From: Actinoplanes sp. NBC_00393
GTDB taxonomy: Bacteria > Actinomycetota > Actinomycetes > Mycobacteriales > Micromonosporaceae
Reading direction: 5' to 3'
Assembly: GCF_036053395.1 (NCBI RefSeq)
Contig: NZ_CP107942.1
Coordinates: forward strand, 9,270,001-9,334,000
Length of the DNA: 64,000 nucleotides
The translations under genes and the position numbers were made by a program. Positions 7,897 to 16,880 of this stretch are shown in pieces (within the stretch, counting starts at the first letter, position 1; each line of letters begins with the position of its first letter). The notes below the pieces were generated by a model, which searched no databases, was not told the origin of the DNA, and saw only the letters and a program-made list of their open reading frames with translations.

Positions 7897-10800
7897 ATGC
7901 AGCTTTCCGGTCTGATCCCAGCCGCCCTGCGCGACCGTGGTCTCGCCCGTGCCCGCGACCTGGCCCGCAAAGGCTTCGTCGACTCGGACTCGCTCGACCT
8001 CACGGCGCCGGTCTCGCTGCGGCCGTTCGTGGTCGCCACCGTGGCCGGCTCCGGCGAGTTCGGCGGGGCGCAGCGCCCGGTGCTCGCCGTCACCGCGACC
8101 TCGCGTGAGGCCGACGACCTGGCCGACGCCCTCGGTTGCCTGATCGAGCCGGGCCGGGTCGCCGTCTACCCGTCCTGGGAGACGCTGCCGCACGAGCGGC
8201 TCTCCCCACGCTCCGACACGGTCGGCAAGCGGCTCGCCGTGCTCCGCCGCCTGGCGCACCCCGGCGAGCAGCCCCTGCAGGTCGTCGTCGCGCCGGTCCG
8301 GTCGATGCTCCAGCCGCAGCTCAAGGGCCTCGGCGACCTGGAGCCGGTGGAGCTGGTCGCGGGCCGCGAGGCGGAGCTGGAGGGGGTCGCCCGCCGGCTC
8401 ACCGACATGGCATACGCGCGGGTCGACCTGGTCACCAAACGCGGCGAGTTCGCGGTCCGCGGCGGCATCCTCGATGTCTTCCCGCCCACCGACGAGCACC
8501 CGTCCCGGGTCGAGTTCTGGGGCGACGAGGTGGAGGAGATCCGCACCTTCGCGGTCGCCGACCAGCGCACCATCGACCAGGTGGAGCGGCTCTGGGCGCC
8601 GCCGTGCCGCGAGCTGCTGCTCACCCCGGAGGTCCGGGCCAAGGCCGCGGCCCTCGCCGCGCAGCATCCCGAGCTGGCCGAGATCCTCGACAAGCTGGCC
8701 GAGGGCATCCCGGTCGAGGGCATGGAGTCGCTGGCGCCCGCTCTGCTCGACGGGACGGACAGCATGGAGCTGCTGCTCGACTGCATGCCGGCCGGCACGC
8801 ACGTGCTGCTCTGCGACCCGGAGCGGATCCGCACGAGGGCGCACGACCTCACGCGTACCTCGGATGAATTCCTCGAGGCCTCCTGGGCCGCGGCCGCCGT
8901 CGGCGGCCAGGCCCCCATCGATGTCGGCGCGGTCGCCTTCCGGCCCCTCTCTGATGTACGCGCTCATGCCGCGACCCTGAAGCAGCCCTGGTGGACGGTC
9001 TCCCCGTTCGGCCTGGCCGTCGAGGAACCCGCCGCCGCGCTCCCCTGGGAGGACGCCACGTCGGTCGAGGTCTCACCGGACCTCGGCGACGCGGTGGCGC
9101 TCGCCGCGCAGCCGGTCCCGCTCTACCACGGCGACACCGCGAAACTGGCGGGCGACCTGTCGGAGTGGGCCGGCCGGGGCTGGGCCATCGCCCTGGTCTT
9201 CGAGGGCAAGGGGACCGCGCAGCGGGCCACCGAGCTGCTGCGCGACGCCGGCCTCGGGGTCACCCCGGTCGACTCCATCTCGTCGCCGATCGAGGACAAC
9301 CAGATCCTGATCACCTGCGGCGGGCTGAACCACGGGTTCGTCGACGAGGCGTCCCGGCTCGCGGTGATCACCGGCAACGACATCTCCGGCGGCCGCGGCG
9401 CGTCCACGAAGGACATGCGCAAGATGCCGGCCCGCCGGCGCAACACCATCGACCCGCTGGAGCTCAAGACCGGCGACTTCGTGGTGCACGAGCAGCACGG
9501 CATCGGCCGCTACATCGAGCTGGTGCAGCGCACGGTCAACGGCGCCGACCGGGAATACCTGGTGATTGAGTACGCCGCCTCCAAGCGGGGCCAGCCCGGC
9601 GACCGGCTCTACGTGCCCACCGACCAGCTCGACCAGCTCTCCCGCTACGTCGGCGGCGAGTCGCCCTCGCTGCACAAGATGGGCGGCGCCGACTGGCAGA
9701 AGAGCAAGGCCCGGGCCAAGAAGGCGGTGAAGGAGATCGCCGCCCAGCTCATCCAGCTGTATGCGGCTCGGCAGGCCTCGCAGGGCCACGCGTTCGGGCC
9801 GGACACCCCGTGGCAGCGGGAGCTGGAGGACGCCTTCCCGTACACGGAGACACCCGACCAGCTTGCGGCCATCCACGAGGTCAAGCACGACATGGAGCTG
9901 GCCGTCCCGATGGACCGGCTGATCTGCGGTGACGTCGGCTACGGCAAGACCGAGATCGCGGTGCGGGCCGCCTTCAAGGCGGTGCAGGACGGCAAGCAGG
10001 TGGCGATTCTGGTGCCCACCACACTGCTGGCCCAGCAGCACTTCAACACGTTCACCGACCGGATGAGCCAGTTCCCGATCCAGATCAAGCAGCTCTCCCG
10101 GTTCCAGACGCCGAAAGAGGCAGCGCTCGTCGTGGAGCAGGCCGCCGACGGCACCGCGGACATCGTCATCGGTACGCACCGGCTGATCGCGCAGTCGACC
10201 CGGTTCAAGAACCTCGGCCTGATCATCGTGGACGAGGAACAGCGCTTCGGCGTCGAGCACAAGGAGCAGCTCAAGGCGCTGCGGGCGTCGGTCGACGTGC
10301 TGACCATGTCGGCCACCCCGATCCCGCGGACCCTGGAGATGGCGATCACCGGCATCCGGGAGATGTCGACGATCGCCACCCCGCCGGAGGAACGGCACCC
10401 CGTGCTGACCTACGTGGGGGCGTATGACGAGAAGCAGGTCGCCGCGGCCATCCACCGCGAGCTGCTCCGCGACGGCCAGGTCTTCTACCTGCACAACCGG
10501 GTCGAGTCGATCGACCGGGCGGCCCGCAAGCTGCGCGAGCTGGTCCCCGAGGCGCGGGTCGCGGTGGCGCACGGCCAGATGAGCGAGGAACAGCTCGAGA
10601 AGGTGATGGTCGGCTTCTGGGAGAAGGAGTTCGACGTCCTGGTCTGCACCACGATCGTCGAGTCCGGCATCGACATCCCGAACGCGAACACGCTGATCCT
10701 GGAGCGCGCCGACCTGCTCGGCCTGGCCCAGCTGCACCAGATCCGCGGCCGGGTCGGCCGGGGACGCGAGCGGGCGTATGCGTACTTCCTCTACCCGCGC

Positions 10801-11511
10801 GACAAGCCGCTCACCGAGCACGCCCACGAGCGGCTCGCCACCATCGCCCAGCACACCGAGCTCGGCGCGGGGATGTATGTGGCGATGAAGGACCTGGAGA
10901 TCCGCGGCGCCGGCAACCTGCTCGGCGGCGAGCAGTCCGGCCACATCGAGGGCGTCGGTTTCGACCTCTACGTGCGGATGGTCGGCGAGGCGGTCGCGCA
11001 GTTCAAGGGCGAGCGCCCGGAGGAGGAGCCCGAGGTCAAGATCGACCTGCCGGTCGACGCGCACCTGCCCACGGAGTACATCGCGGTCGAACGCCTCCGC
11101 CTGGAGATGTACCGCAAACTCGCCGAGGCCCGCGACAACGTCCGCCTGGAAGAGGTGATCGCCGAGATGACCGACCGGTACGGCGAGCCGCCGGCCCAGG
11201 TCGTCAACCTGATCGCGGTGGCCCGCTTCCGCCAGCTGGCCCGGCAGTACGGTTTGACCGACGTCTCCCTGCAGGGCAAGCACATCCGCTTCTCCCCGCT
11301 GCCGCTGCCCGACTCGAAACAGATGCGGCTCAAGCGCTACCACCCGGACTCGGTCTACAAGGCCGCCAACGACCAGGTGAGCGTCCCCCGGCCGAGCACC
11401 CGCCGGGTGGGCGGCGAACCCTTGCGTGACCAGGAGCTTCTGCAGTGGTGCGCCCAGCTGCTCAAGGACGTCCTCGGCGAGGTGCCCACCCCGGCCGCGG
11501 CAGGGCGGTAG
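7897..11511 (+). CDS. mfd: Transcription-repair coupling factor Mfd
   Basis: 1204-residue ATP-dependent translocase that removes stalled RNA polymerase and recruits UvrA to template-strand lesions. The N-terminal third is the UvrB-like damage-recognition region, followed by the RNA-polymerase-interacting segment and superfamily 2 helicase motifs: Walker A GDVGYGKTE (about 678-686), DEEQRFG (about 779), SATPIPRT (about 805), and the TRG-type region around ESGIDIPNANT. The C-terminal domain that binds UvrA follows. Start chosen at ATG 7897 because homologues begin near MQLSGL; an open frame continues far upstream through hypX antisense and is not coding. mfd next to mazG and eno is a conserved actinobacterial order. 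Confidence 0.97.
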   Translation: MQLSGLIPAALRDRGLARARDLARKGFVDSDSLDLTAPVSLRPFVVATVAGSGEFGGAQRPVLAVTATSREADDLADALGCLIEPGRVAVYPSWETLPHERLSPRSDTVGKRLAVLRRLAHPGEQPLQVVVAPVRSMLQPQLKGLGDLEPVELVAGREAELEGVARRLTDMAYARVDLVTKRGEFAVRGGILDVFPPTDEHPSRVEFWGDEVEEIRTFAVADQRTIDQVERLWAPPCRELLLTPEVRAKAAALAAQHPELAEILDKLAEGIPVEGMESLAPALLDGTDSMELLLDCMPAGTHVLLCDPERIRTRAHDLTRTSDEFLEASWAAAAVGGQAPIDVGAVAFRPLSDVRAHAATLKQPWWTVSPFGLAVEEPAAALPWEDATSVEVSPDLGDAVALAAQPVPLYHGDTAKLAGDLSEWAGRGWAIALVFEGKGTAQRATELLRDAGLGVTPVDSISSPIEDNQILITCGGLNHGFVDEASRLAVITGNDISGGRGASTKDMRKMPARRRNTIDPLELKTGDFVVHEQHGIGRYIELVQRTVNGADREYLVIEYAASKRGQPGDRLYVPTDQLDQLSRYVGGESPSLHKMGGADWQKSKARAKKAVKEIAAQLIQLYAARQASQGHAFGPDTPWQRELEDAFPYTETPDQLAAIHEVKHDMELAVPMDRLICGDVGYGKTEIAVRAAFKAVQDGKQVAILVPTTLLAQQHFNTFTDRMSQFPIQIKQLSRFQTPKEAALVVEQAADGTADIVIGTHRLIAQSTRFKNLGLIIVDEEQRFGVEHKEQLKALRASVDVLTMSATPIPRTLEMAITGIREMSTIATPPEERHPVLTYVGAYDEKQVAAAIHRELLRDGQVFYLHNRVESIDRAARKLRELVPEARVAVAHGQMSEEQLEKVMVGFWEKEFDVLVCTTIVESGIDIPNANTLILERADLLGLAQLHQIRGRVGRGRERAYAYFLYPRDKPLTEHAHERLATIAQHTELGAGMYVAMKDLEIRGAGNLLGGEQSGHIEGVGFDLYVRMVGEAVAQFKGERPEEEPEVKIDLPVDAHLPTEYIAVERLRLEMYRKLAEARDNVRLEEVIAEMTDRYGEPPAQVVNLIAVARFRQLARQYGLTDVSLQGKHIRFSPLPLPDSKQMRLKRYHPDSVYKAANDQVSVPRPSTRRVGGEPLRDQELLQWCAQLLKDVLGEVPTPAAAGR

Positions 11512-11556
11512 GGGGTGGGCGACGCACATCACATTGCGCATGAGACAGTTCTGACC

Positions 11557-12303
11557 ATGCTGCGTGCTCGCCGACTCGCCACCGCTGTTGTCGTCGCGTC
11601 TCTCACCGTGGGCGGGCTCGCCGCCTGCCGGTCCGAGCCAACCGTCGCCGCCTATCTCGGTGACACCGAGCGGGTTTCCGAGCAGCAGGTCCAGGAGATC
11701 TGGGACGAGGCGTACGACGTGCTCGCCGAGAACCCGGCGCCGCCGGCCGAGGGTGAGCAGGCCAAGCCGGTGCAGGTGCCGTTCACCCGGGGCGACGTCG
11801 TGCACGCGCTGGTCACCCGGGAGCTTCTCGGGCAGGTCGCCGGGCAGCACGGGGTCACGCTGCCCGCGCAGATGCCGTACGAAGAGGGTGCCGCCCAGAT
11901 CCAGCTGCCGCCCGACCTGCAGTACGTGCGGCTCTACGTGGACAACCTCGTCCTGCGCAACCAGCTGATGGAGAAGGTCCAGACCAGCACTCCGCCGGCC
12001 GACGACGACCTGCGGCTCGTCTACGACACGCTGGCCGCGAACGGCGGGGTGCAGCCCGGGCAGACCTTCGAGACCTGGAAGTCCGAGCAGGTCACCGACC
12101 AGAACAAGCAGGTGGTCGCCACCGCGGCCGTCCTGCGCGACGAGCTCGAGGCGGCCGCCGAGGACCTCTCGGTCAAGGTCAACCCGCGCTACCAGCCGTA
12201 CGAGGTGAATCTTCTGCAGGTCAACGACGGCACCAACAGTCTCGACCTGCTCAGCGCCGAGTTCGGCGAGGACCAGTCGGTTCCGGTGGCCGACGTCTCT
12301 TGA
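11557..12303 (+). CDS. SurA N-terminal-domain lipoprotein
   Basis: 248-residue predicted lipoprotein: positively charged start, hydrophobic segment (9-20) and lipobox GLAAC with Cys24 as the lipidated residue. The rest resembles the SurA_N chaperone region of peptidyl-prolyl isomerases (a short strand followed by EQQVQEIWDEAYD and helical segments), but I see no parvulin catalytic domain. A periplasm-side chaperone role is inferred. ATG 11557 was preferred over an in-frame GTG at 11515, which would put 14 polar residues before the signal sequence. The stop overlaps the mazG start by 3 nt (TTGA), so the pair is probably translationally coupled. Confidence 0.82.
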   Translation: MLRARRLATAVVVASLTVGGLAACRSEPTVAAYLGDTERVSEQQVQEIWDEAYDVLAENPAPPAEGEQAKPVQVPFTRGDVVHALVTRELLGQVAGQHGVTLPAQMPYEEGAAQIQLPPDLQYVRLYVDNLVLRNQLMEKVQTSTPPADDDLRLVYDTLAANGGVQPGQTFETWKSEQVTDQNKQVVATAAVLRDELEAAAEDLSVKVNPRYQPYEVNLLQVNDGTNSLDLLSAEFGEDQSVPVADVS

Positions 12304-13241
12304 GCACCCGGATCGTCCTGCTGGTCACCTCGCCGCGACTGCCGGCCGGGCTGTTGACCGCTGAGGCCTGGGATGTCGTCCGGGCGTACCCCGTCTTCGC
12401 CGCCGCCGACAGTGACCAGGCCGAAGCCCTGCGGGTGACCGGTGTGCCGGTCACCATCCTGGACACCGATGCGCAAGGCCTGCTCGATGCCATCGCCGGG
12501 CAACCCGCCGCGGTCTGGCTCGCCGGATCCGGCGGCGACCAGGCGTTCGCCCGGCAGCTGGGTCTGCGGCTGGCCCGCGAGCCCGGGCTGGCCGAGTTGG
12601 AGCTGATGTACGGCTCGTGGGATCCGCCCGGCGCGCGGCTGCTCGACGCGGTCGCCGTGATGGACCGGCTGGTCTCGCCCGGTGGCGACCCGTGGAAGCA
12701 GGCACAGACGCATCAGTCGCTCGCTCCCTATCTGCTGGAGGAGAGCTACGAGGCGTACGACGCGATCGAGTCGGACGACCTCGACGCGCTGCGCGAGGAA
12801 CTCGGGGACGTGCTGCTCCAGGTCGTGCTGCACGCGCGGCTGGCCGAGGAGTGGACCATCGACGACGTGGCCGGTGGGCTGGTCGAGAAGATGGTGCGGC
12901 GCAATCCGCATGTGTTCGCGGGGGAGCAGGTGCGTGACCTCGAGGAGATCACGGCCAACTGGGAGCGGATCAAGCAGGCGGAGAAGGAACGGGAGTCGGT
13001 GCTCGACGGGATCGCGTTGAGTCAGCCGGCGCTCGCTCTGGCGGCGAAGATTCTGCAGCGGGTGGAACGGGGCGGGGTGGGCGTACCGTTGCCGGACCCT
13101 GACGACCTGGGCGCCGTCCTACTGAAGGTGGTCGCCGAGGCCCTCGCCGCGGGCCTCGATCCCGAGGCCGAGCTACGCCGAACCGCACTCGGGTACGCGG
13201 ACGCGGTGCGTGCGGCGGAAAATGTCGGTCCCTCCGAGTAG
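12300..13241 (+). CDS. mazG: Nucleoside triphosphate pyrophosphohydrolase MazG
   Basis: 313-residue house-cleaning enzyme that hydrolyses (d)NTPs, especially damaged ones, to monophosphates and pyrophosphate. The MazG fold spans about 115-225 with the metal-binding helices EESYE (147-151) and EELGD (166-170). The N-terminal 110 residues form a Rossmann-like extension common in actinobacterial MazG. Start is TTG at 12300 (TTGAGC), overlapping the stop of the preceding lipoprotein gene. It follows mfd and precedes the eno block, as in mycobacteria, where MazG protects against oxidised dCTP. Confidence 0.93.
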   Translation: MSTRIVLLVTSPRLPAGLLTAEAWDVVRAYPVFAAADSDQAEALRVTGVPVTILDTDAQGLLDAIAGQPAAVWLAGSGGDQAFARQLGLRLAREPGLAELELMYGSWDPPGARLLDAVAVMDRLVSPGGDPWKQAQTHQSLAPYLLEESYEAYDAIESDDLDALREELGDVLLQVVLHARLAEEWTIDDVAGGLVEKMVRRNPHVFAGEQVRDLEEITANWERIKQAEKERESVLDGIALSQPALALAAKILQRVERGGVGVPLPDPDDLGAVLLKVVAEALAAGLDPEAELRRTALGYADAVRAAENVGPSE

Positions 13242-13251
13242 GTTTTTCGGC

Positions 13252-14868
13252 ATGCCGGAGTTCGTACCGCTCGCCGAGCGCATCGTCGACGCCCTCCTGG
13301 AAAGCGATCCCGCGACCGCGTCCTACGCGGGGGATCACCGGTTCGACGACCGCCTGCCAGACCTGTCCGCGTCCGGTGTCGCCGGGCGGCTCGCCATGCT
13401 GCGTGACGCCGGTGACGCGCTCAGCGGGGTCGACGCCGACGGGCTCGCCCCGGAGGAGCAGGTCGACCACGCCATCCTGGCGGCGCAGGTCGAGCGGGCC
13501 CTCTTCGAGCTGAGCGACGTGCGCGAGCACGAGTGGAACCCGTTGGAGCACAATCCCGGGCCGCTGCTGCACGGGCTGATCGCGCGGCCGTTCGCCCCGG
13601 TCGAGGAGCGGCTGGAGAGCCTGGCCGGCCGGCTCGCCGCGATCCCCGACGCACTCGCCACCGCCCGTGCCGTCCTGCGTGACGTGCCGCGGATCCACGC
13701 CGAGACCGCGGCCGGGCAGTTCGCCGGCACCGCCGCCCTGATCCGCGACGAGGTGCCCGCCATGCTCGCGGGCGCGCCCGCGATGCGCGACGTCGTTGAG
13801 CCGGCCTCAGCTGCCGCGCTGGAGGCGCTGGGCGAGTTCGACGGCTGGCTGCGCGGGCTGCTCGACCGGGGCGAGCCGGGCCGCGACCCACGACTCGGCC
13901 GCCGGCTCTGGGAGGCGCGGCTCTGGCACACGCTGGACACCGAGCTCTCCGCCGCCGAGGTGCTCTCCCGGGCCTGGGCCAACCTCGACCGGGTCAGCGA
14001 GGAGCTGCGGGCAGCCGCCGGCGAGCTGGTCGGTGGTCCGGCCACCGACGAGACGGTGCGTCGTGGGCTGAACATGATTGCCGAGCAGCACCCCGACAAC
14101 ACGTCCATCGTCGGGCTGGCCAAGGTGACGATGGACGAGGCCACCGAGTTCGTCCGCCGGCACGACATCGTGTCGCTGGTGGACGATCCCTGCGTCATCG
14201 AGGAGATGCCGGAGTTCGCCCGCGGCGTCGCGGTGGCCTACTGCGACCCACCCGGCCCGCTGGAGACCGCGGAAGTCCCCACCTTCTACTGCATCGCGCC
14301 GGCTCCCGCCGACTGGCCCGCCGAGCGGATCGCCAGCTTCTACCGGGAGTACAACAACGAGATGCTCCGCAATCTCACCGTGCACGAGGCCATGCCCGGC
14401 CACTTCCTGCAGATCGCCCACTCCCGTCGTTTCCGGGCCGCGACCCGCGTGCGGGCGCTGGGCTGGTCCGGCCCGTTCGTCGAGGGTTGGGCAGTCTACG
14501 CGGAGGAGCTGATGACCGGCCTCGGCTTCGGCGGCCTGCCGGTCCGGCTCCAGCAGCTCAAGATGCAGCTGCGGATGAGCCTCAACGCGATCATCGACCA
14601 GCTCACGCACTGCGACGGCCTGCCCGAGTCCGAGGCGATGTCCCTGATGACCGGCCGCGGCTTCCAGGAGGAGGGCGAGGCCGCCGGCAAGTGGCGGCGG
14701 GCGCTGCTCACCTCGACCCAGCTCTCCACCTACTTCGTCGGCTACACCGAGGTCGCAGCCATCGCAGCGGCCCGCCCCTTCGGCGCCACCCCCCGAGCCT
14801 GGCACGACGCGATGCTGGCGCATGGCTCACCGCCACCCCGCCACTTGCGCACCCTGCTGGGCGTCTGA
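13252..14868 (+). CDS. DUF885 family zinc metallopeptidase-like protein
   Basis: 538 residues, about the usual length for DUF885 proteins, which share a fold with M32/M3-like zinc peptidases. The family signature HEAMPGH is at 378-384, and the downstream glutamate-containing segment FVEGWAVYAEELM supplies the third expected ligand. No signal peptide is seen, so it is probably cytosolic. ATG 13252 lies 10 bp after the mazG stop; an in-frame GTG at 13210 would overlap mazG and give a non-family leader. Substrate unknown. The 1-kb repeat region follows directly. Confidence 0.85.
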   Translation: MPEFVPLAERIVDALLESDPATASYAGDHRFDDRLPDLSASGVAGRLAMLRDAGDALSGVDADGLAPEEQVDHAILAAQVERALFELSDVREHEWNPLEHNPGPLLHGLIARPFAPVEERLESLAGRLAAIPDALATARAVLRDVPRIHAETAAGQFAGTAALIRDEVPAMLAGAPAMRDVVEPASAAALEALGEFDGWLRGLLDRGEPGRDPRLGRRLWEARLWHTLDTELSAAEVLSRAWANLDRVSEELRAAAGELVGGPATDETVRRGLNMIAEQHPDNTSIVGLAKVTMDEATEFVRRHDIVSLVDDPCVIEEMPEFARGVAVAYCDPPGPLETAEVPTFYCIAPAPADWPAERIASFYREYNNEMLRNLTVHEAMPGHFLQIAHSRRFRAATRVRALGWSGPFVEGWAVYAEELMTGLGFGGLPVRLQQLKMQLRMSLNAIIDQLTHCDGLPESEAMSLMTGRGFQEEGEAAGKWRRALLTSTQLSTYFVGYTEVAAIAAARPFGATPRAWHDAMLAHGSPPPRHLRTLLGV

Positions 14869-14895
14869 CCCACCCGTCACAGCCCAGCCCACTCC

Positions 14896-15003
14896 GGCCG
14901 CAGCCCCAGCCTGCTTCGGCCGCAGCCCCTGCTCGCTCTGGCCGCAGCCCCAGCCCGCTCTGGCCGCAGCCCCAGCCCGCTCTGGCCGCAGCCCGCCCGC
15001 TCC
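14896..15003. repeat. 22-bp tandem repeat array (about 5 copies)
   Basis: The octamer GGCCGCAG recurs at 14896, 14918, 14940, 14962 and 14984, a strict 22-bp period. The unit approximates GGCCGCAGCCCCAGCCCGCT plus two bases, and copies 3-5 are nearly identical. It is noncoding, beginning about 27 bp after the DUF885 stop. Confidence 0.8.
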
Positions 15004-15040
15004 GTCCGCAGCCGAGCCACTTCGACTACGGTCGGAACCC

Positions 15041-15106
15041 GCGTCGGCCGTGGCTCGAGTCCGCGTCGGCCGTGGCTCGAGTCCGCGTCGGCCGTGGCTG
15101 AGATGG
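15041..15106. repeat. Second 22-bp tandem repeat array (about 3 copies)
   Basis: GCGTCGGCCGTGGCTCGAGT plus two bases recurs at 15041 and 15063 and, diverging near its end, at 15085. The period is again 22 bp although the unit differs from that at 14896. No gene overlaps it. Confidence 0.75.
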
Positions 15107-15423
15107 GTTCGGCCGCGGCCCAAGACCGCCTCAGCCGTGCTCGACACGGATTGGACCGCAGCCCGAGGCCCGTCCCTACAGCAGCCACGACCAAACCCGA
15201 TCCAACACGGCGAGTCGCCAGCATCCGCCACTCGGTGCTGGGCCTTCCGCGGGTCGTCTCCGGCCCGGGTTCTGGCCCGGCCTGGGTTCTGGCCCTGCCC
15301 TGCCGCTCACGGCGTGGCCAGCGATAAGGCTTCCGTCCAGTAGTTCGTCTCCGAAAGGGCACAGGCAATTGCTGCTGCTCGGCTACAAGCTGCAGCCATG
15401 TTCAACCACGGCTCGGCGGCAGG

Positions 15424-15714
15424 GGCTGACCCAGCTGTCGCTCTTGCCGGTTATCCGAGGCCAAGAGCTGCCTGGGCGACGGCTGAGTTGATCCGGCTGT
15501 CGCTCAGGCTGGTTATTGGAGGCTGGAGGCCTGGCTGGGCGACGGCTGGGTTGATCCGGCTGTCGCTCAGGCTGGTTATTCGAGGCTGGAGGCCTGGCTG
15601 GGCGACGGCTGGGTTGATCCGGCTGTCGCTCAGGCTGGTTATTCGAGGCTGGAGGCCTGGCTGGGCGACGGCTGGGCTGGTCCGGCCGACGTTCACGCTG
15701 GTTATTCGCGGCGG
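15424..15714. repeat. 63-bp tandem repeat array (2 identical-type copies plus degenerate flanking copies)
   Basis: The landmark GTTGATCCGGCTGTCGCTCA occurs at 15487, 15550 and 15613, exactly 63 bp apart. Copies at 15550 and 15487 differ at one or two bases; a degenerate copy precedes (15424) and a partial diverged one follows (15676-15714). The unit is free of stops in several frames, which creates artificial open frames with 21-residue repeats on both strands. Confidence 0.88.
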
Positions 15715-15878
15715 TGACTTGACCCGGCGAGGGTGGAACCGACGGCGGAGTGGCCAGGCGAGGGCGGAAGCCGGCGGCGGCCTGGCGAGGGCGGAAGCCG
15801 GTGGCGGCATGGCTCGGACAAGGCGGCCTGGCGAGGGCGGATGCCGGTGGCGGGGCGAGGCTAGGCGGTGCGGCGGGA

Positions 15879-16823
15879 TCAGTTGCTGCGGCGGTCGACG
15901 AAGTGGGCGTTCGGCGGGATGGTGAAGTCGAGGTCGTCAGTCTCTTCGGTGTACTCGACCAGCACCATCTCCACCGCGGCGCCGTCGATGTGGCCGGTGA
16001 AGCTGGCCAGCATGCCTTCCACCGTCACGCAGGTGCGGAAGCTGTCCGGGCCGCGGATCTGCAGGCAGGTGGCTGGGCGGCCGGCGAGCGTGGTGTCCTG
16101 CCGCTCGATCTCCAAGGCCGGGTCGATCGAGGCGTCCTCCAGCATGGTGAGCACGGCCTCCGGCTCCACCATGCCGGAGGTCGGCGGCAGGGAGCGGGGT
16201 GAAGCCGGCTTGGCCGTGACCCGGGCGGCGGGTGACCGGCCAGAGAAGGGCTGGGCGGATGGCTGGGTGGCAGGCGGCCGGGCCGATGGCAGCTGGGCGG
16301 AGGGTTGCTGGGCCGATGGCAACTGGGCGGAGGGTAGCTGGGCCGACGGCAGCTGGGCGGAGGGCAGCCGGCTGGCAGGCGACTGGGCCGATGGCAGCTG
16401 GGCGGAGGGCAGCTGAGCGGCGGGCGGCTGCGCGGAGGGTGGCTGGTTGCCGGCGCTGCCTGGGTCGGTGGTGGTACAGACCAGCTTGTCCGCCGGCCGG
16501 GTGCACTCCGTGATGGTGGAGGACGTGGTGATCATGCGGCCGGAGGGATACACATACGCGGTGCGCAGGGGATCTGTGCGCCGCGCTGCGCGGGCCGTTG
16601 CGCCGCCGGGTAGGCGGTATGTCGCTGTGTAAGTCAGTGCTGACGTCCCGGCCAGCTGGGTGGCCATCTCGGCGGCCAGGTCCTGGCGGGTGCTGCCGGC
16701 GGCGCTCGCCTGGTCCAGGTCCGTGCACGAGGTGGTGACCATGATCAACAGGGTGGCGGTCAGGATGGTGCCGGCGGATACGCGGCGGGGCCGCGCGGTC
16801 GCGTGAAGCGGGAAGGCGGGCAC
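15879..16823 (-). CDS. Exported protein with PSAQL pentapeptide-repeat linker
   Basis: About 314 residues, family not recognised. The N-terminus has a hydrophobic signal (ILTATLLIMV) ending in TTSC, a weak lipobox. Next comes a domain of about 90 residues, then a low-complexity linker with about 12 PSAQ(L/P/Q) units, and a C-terminal domain with paired cysteines (TCLQIRGPD, TCVTVEGM). A LolA/LppX-like sensor or carrier is possible but unproven. I chose the GTG at 16823 because AAGGGTGAG lies just upstream; a TTG at 16859 would lengthen it by 12 residues. The gene lies 3' of pilZ on the same strand. Confidence 0.65.
   Translation of the reverse strand: MPAFPLHATARPRRVSAGTILTATLLIMVTTSCTDLDQASAAGSTRQDLAAEMATQLAGTSALTYTATYRLPGGATARAARRTDPLRTAYVYPSGRMITTSSTITECTRPADKLVCTTTDPGSAGNQPPSAQPPAAQLPSAQLPSAQSPASRLPSAQLPSAQLPSAQLPSAQQPSAQLPSARPPATQPSAQPFSGRSPAARVTAKPASPRSLPPTSGMVEPEAVLTMLEDASIDPALEIERQDTTLAGRPATCLQIRGPDSFRTCVTVEGMLASFTGHIDGAAVEMVLVEYTEETDDLDFTIPPNAHFVDRRSN
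16281..16440. repeat. 15-bp coding tandem repeats (PSAQL units)
   Basis: On the plus strand a GGCAGCTGGGCGGAG-like 15-mer with variants repeats about 11-12 times. On the coding (minus) strand it encodes Pro-Ser-Ala-Gln-Leu pentapeptides. The unit length keeps frame, so copy number could vary without breaking the gene. Confidence 0.8.
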
Positions 16824-16880
16824 GAGGCTCACCCTTGCGCACCCGCCGACACCGTGCAATCGAGTTAACCGGCGCGGGGC

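Larger units (their letters stand above)
14869..15878. other. Gene-free 1-kb repeat region
   Basis: About 1 kb between two genes whose 3' ends face each other. It holds two short 22-bp arrays, a 63-bp array and a GGCGGAAGCCGG-rich tail, but nothing with codon structure, a ribosome-binding site or a recognisable domain. Open frames here (for example 15398-15925 plus and 15451-15810 minus) exist only because the 63-bp unit is a multiple of three and lacks stops. Confidence 0.7.

Noticed and set aside
9073..11850. Minus-strand open frame of about 925 codons opposite mfd
   Set aside because: The low-complexity Gly/Arg/Asp composition is typical of antisense frames of biased genes; the opposite strand encodes an intact Mfd.
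15398..15925. Repeat-encoded protein with 21-residue repeats
   Set aside because: Arises because the 63-bp unit has no stops; both strands are open, there is no ribosome-binding site, and a second, unrelated array does the same. I list it as noncoding repeat.
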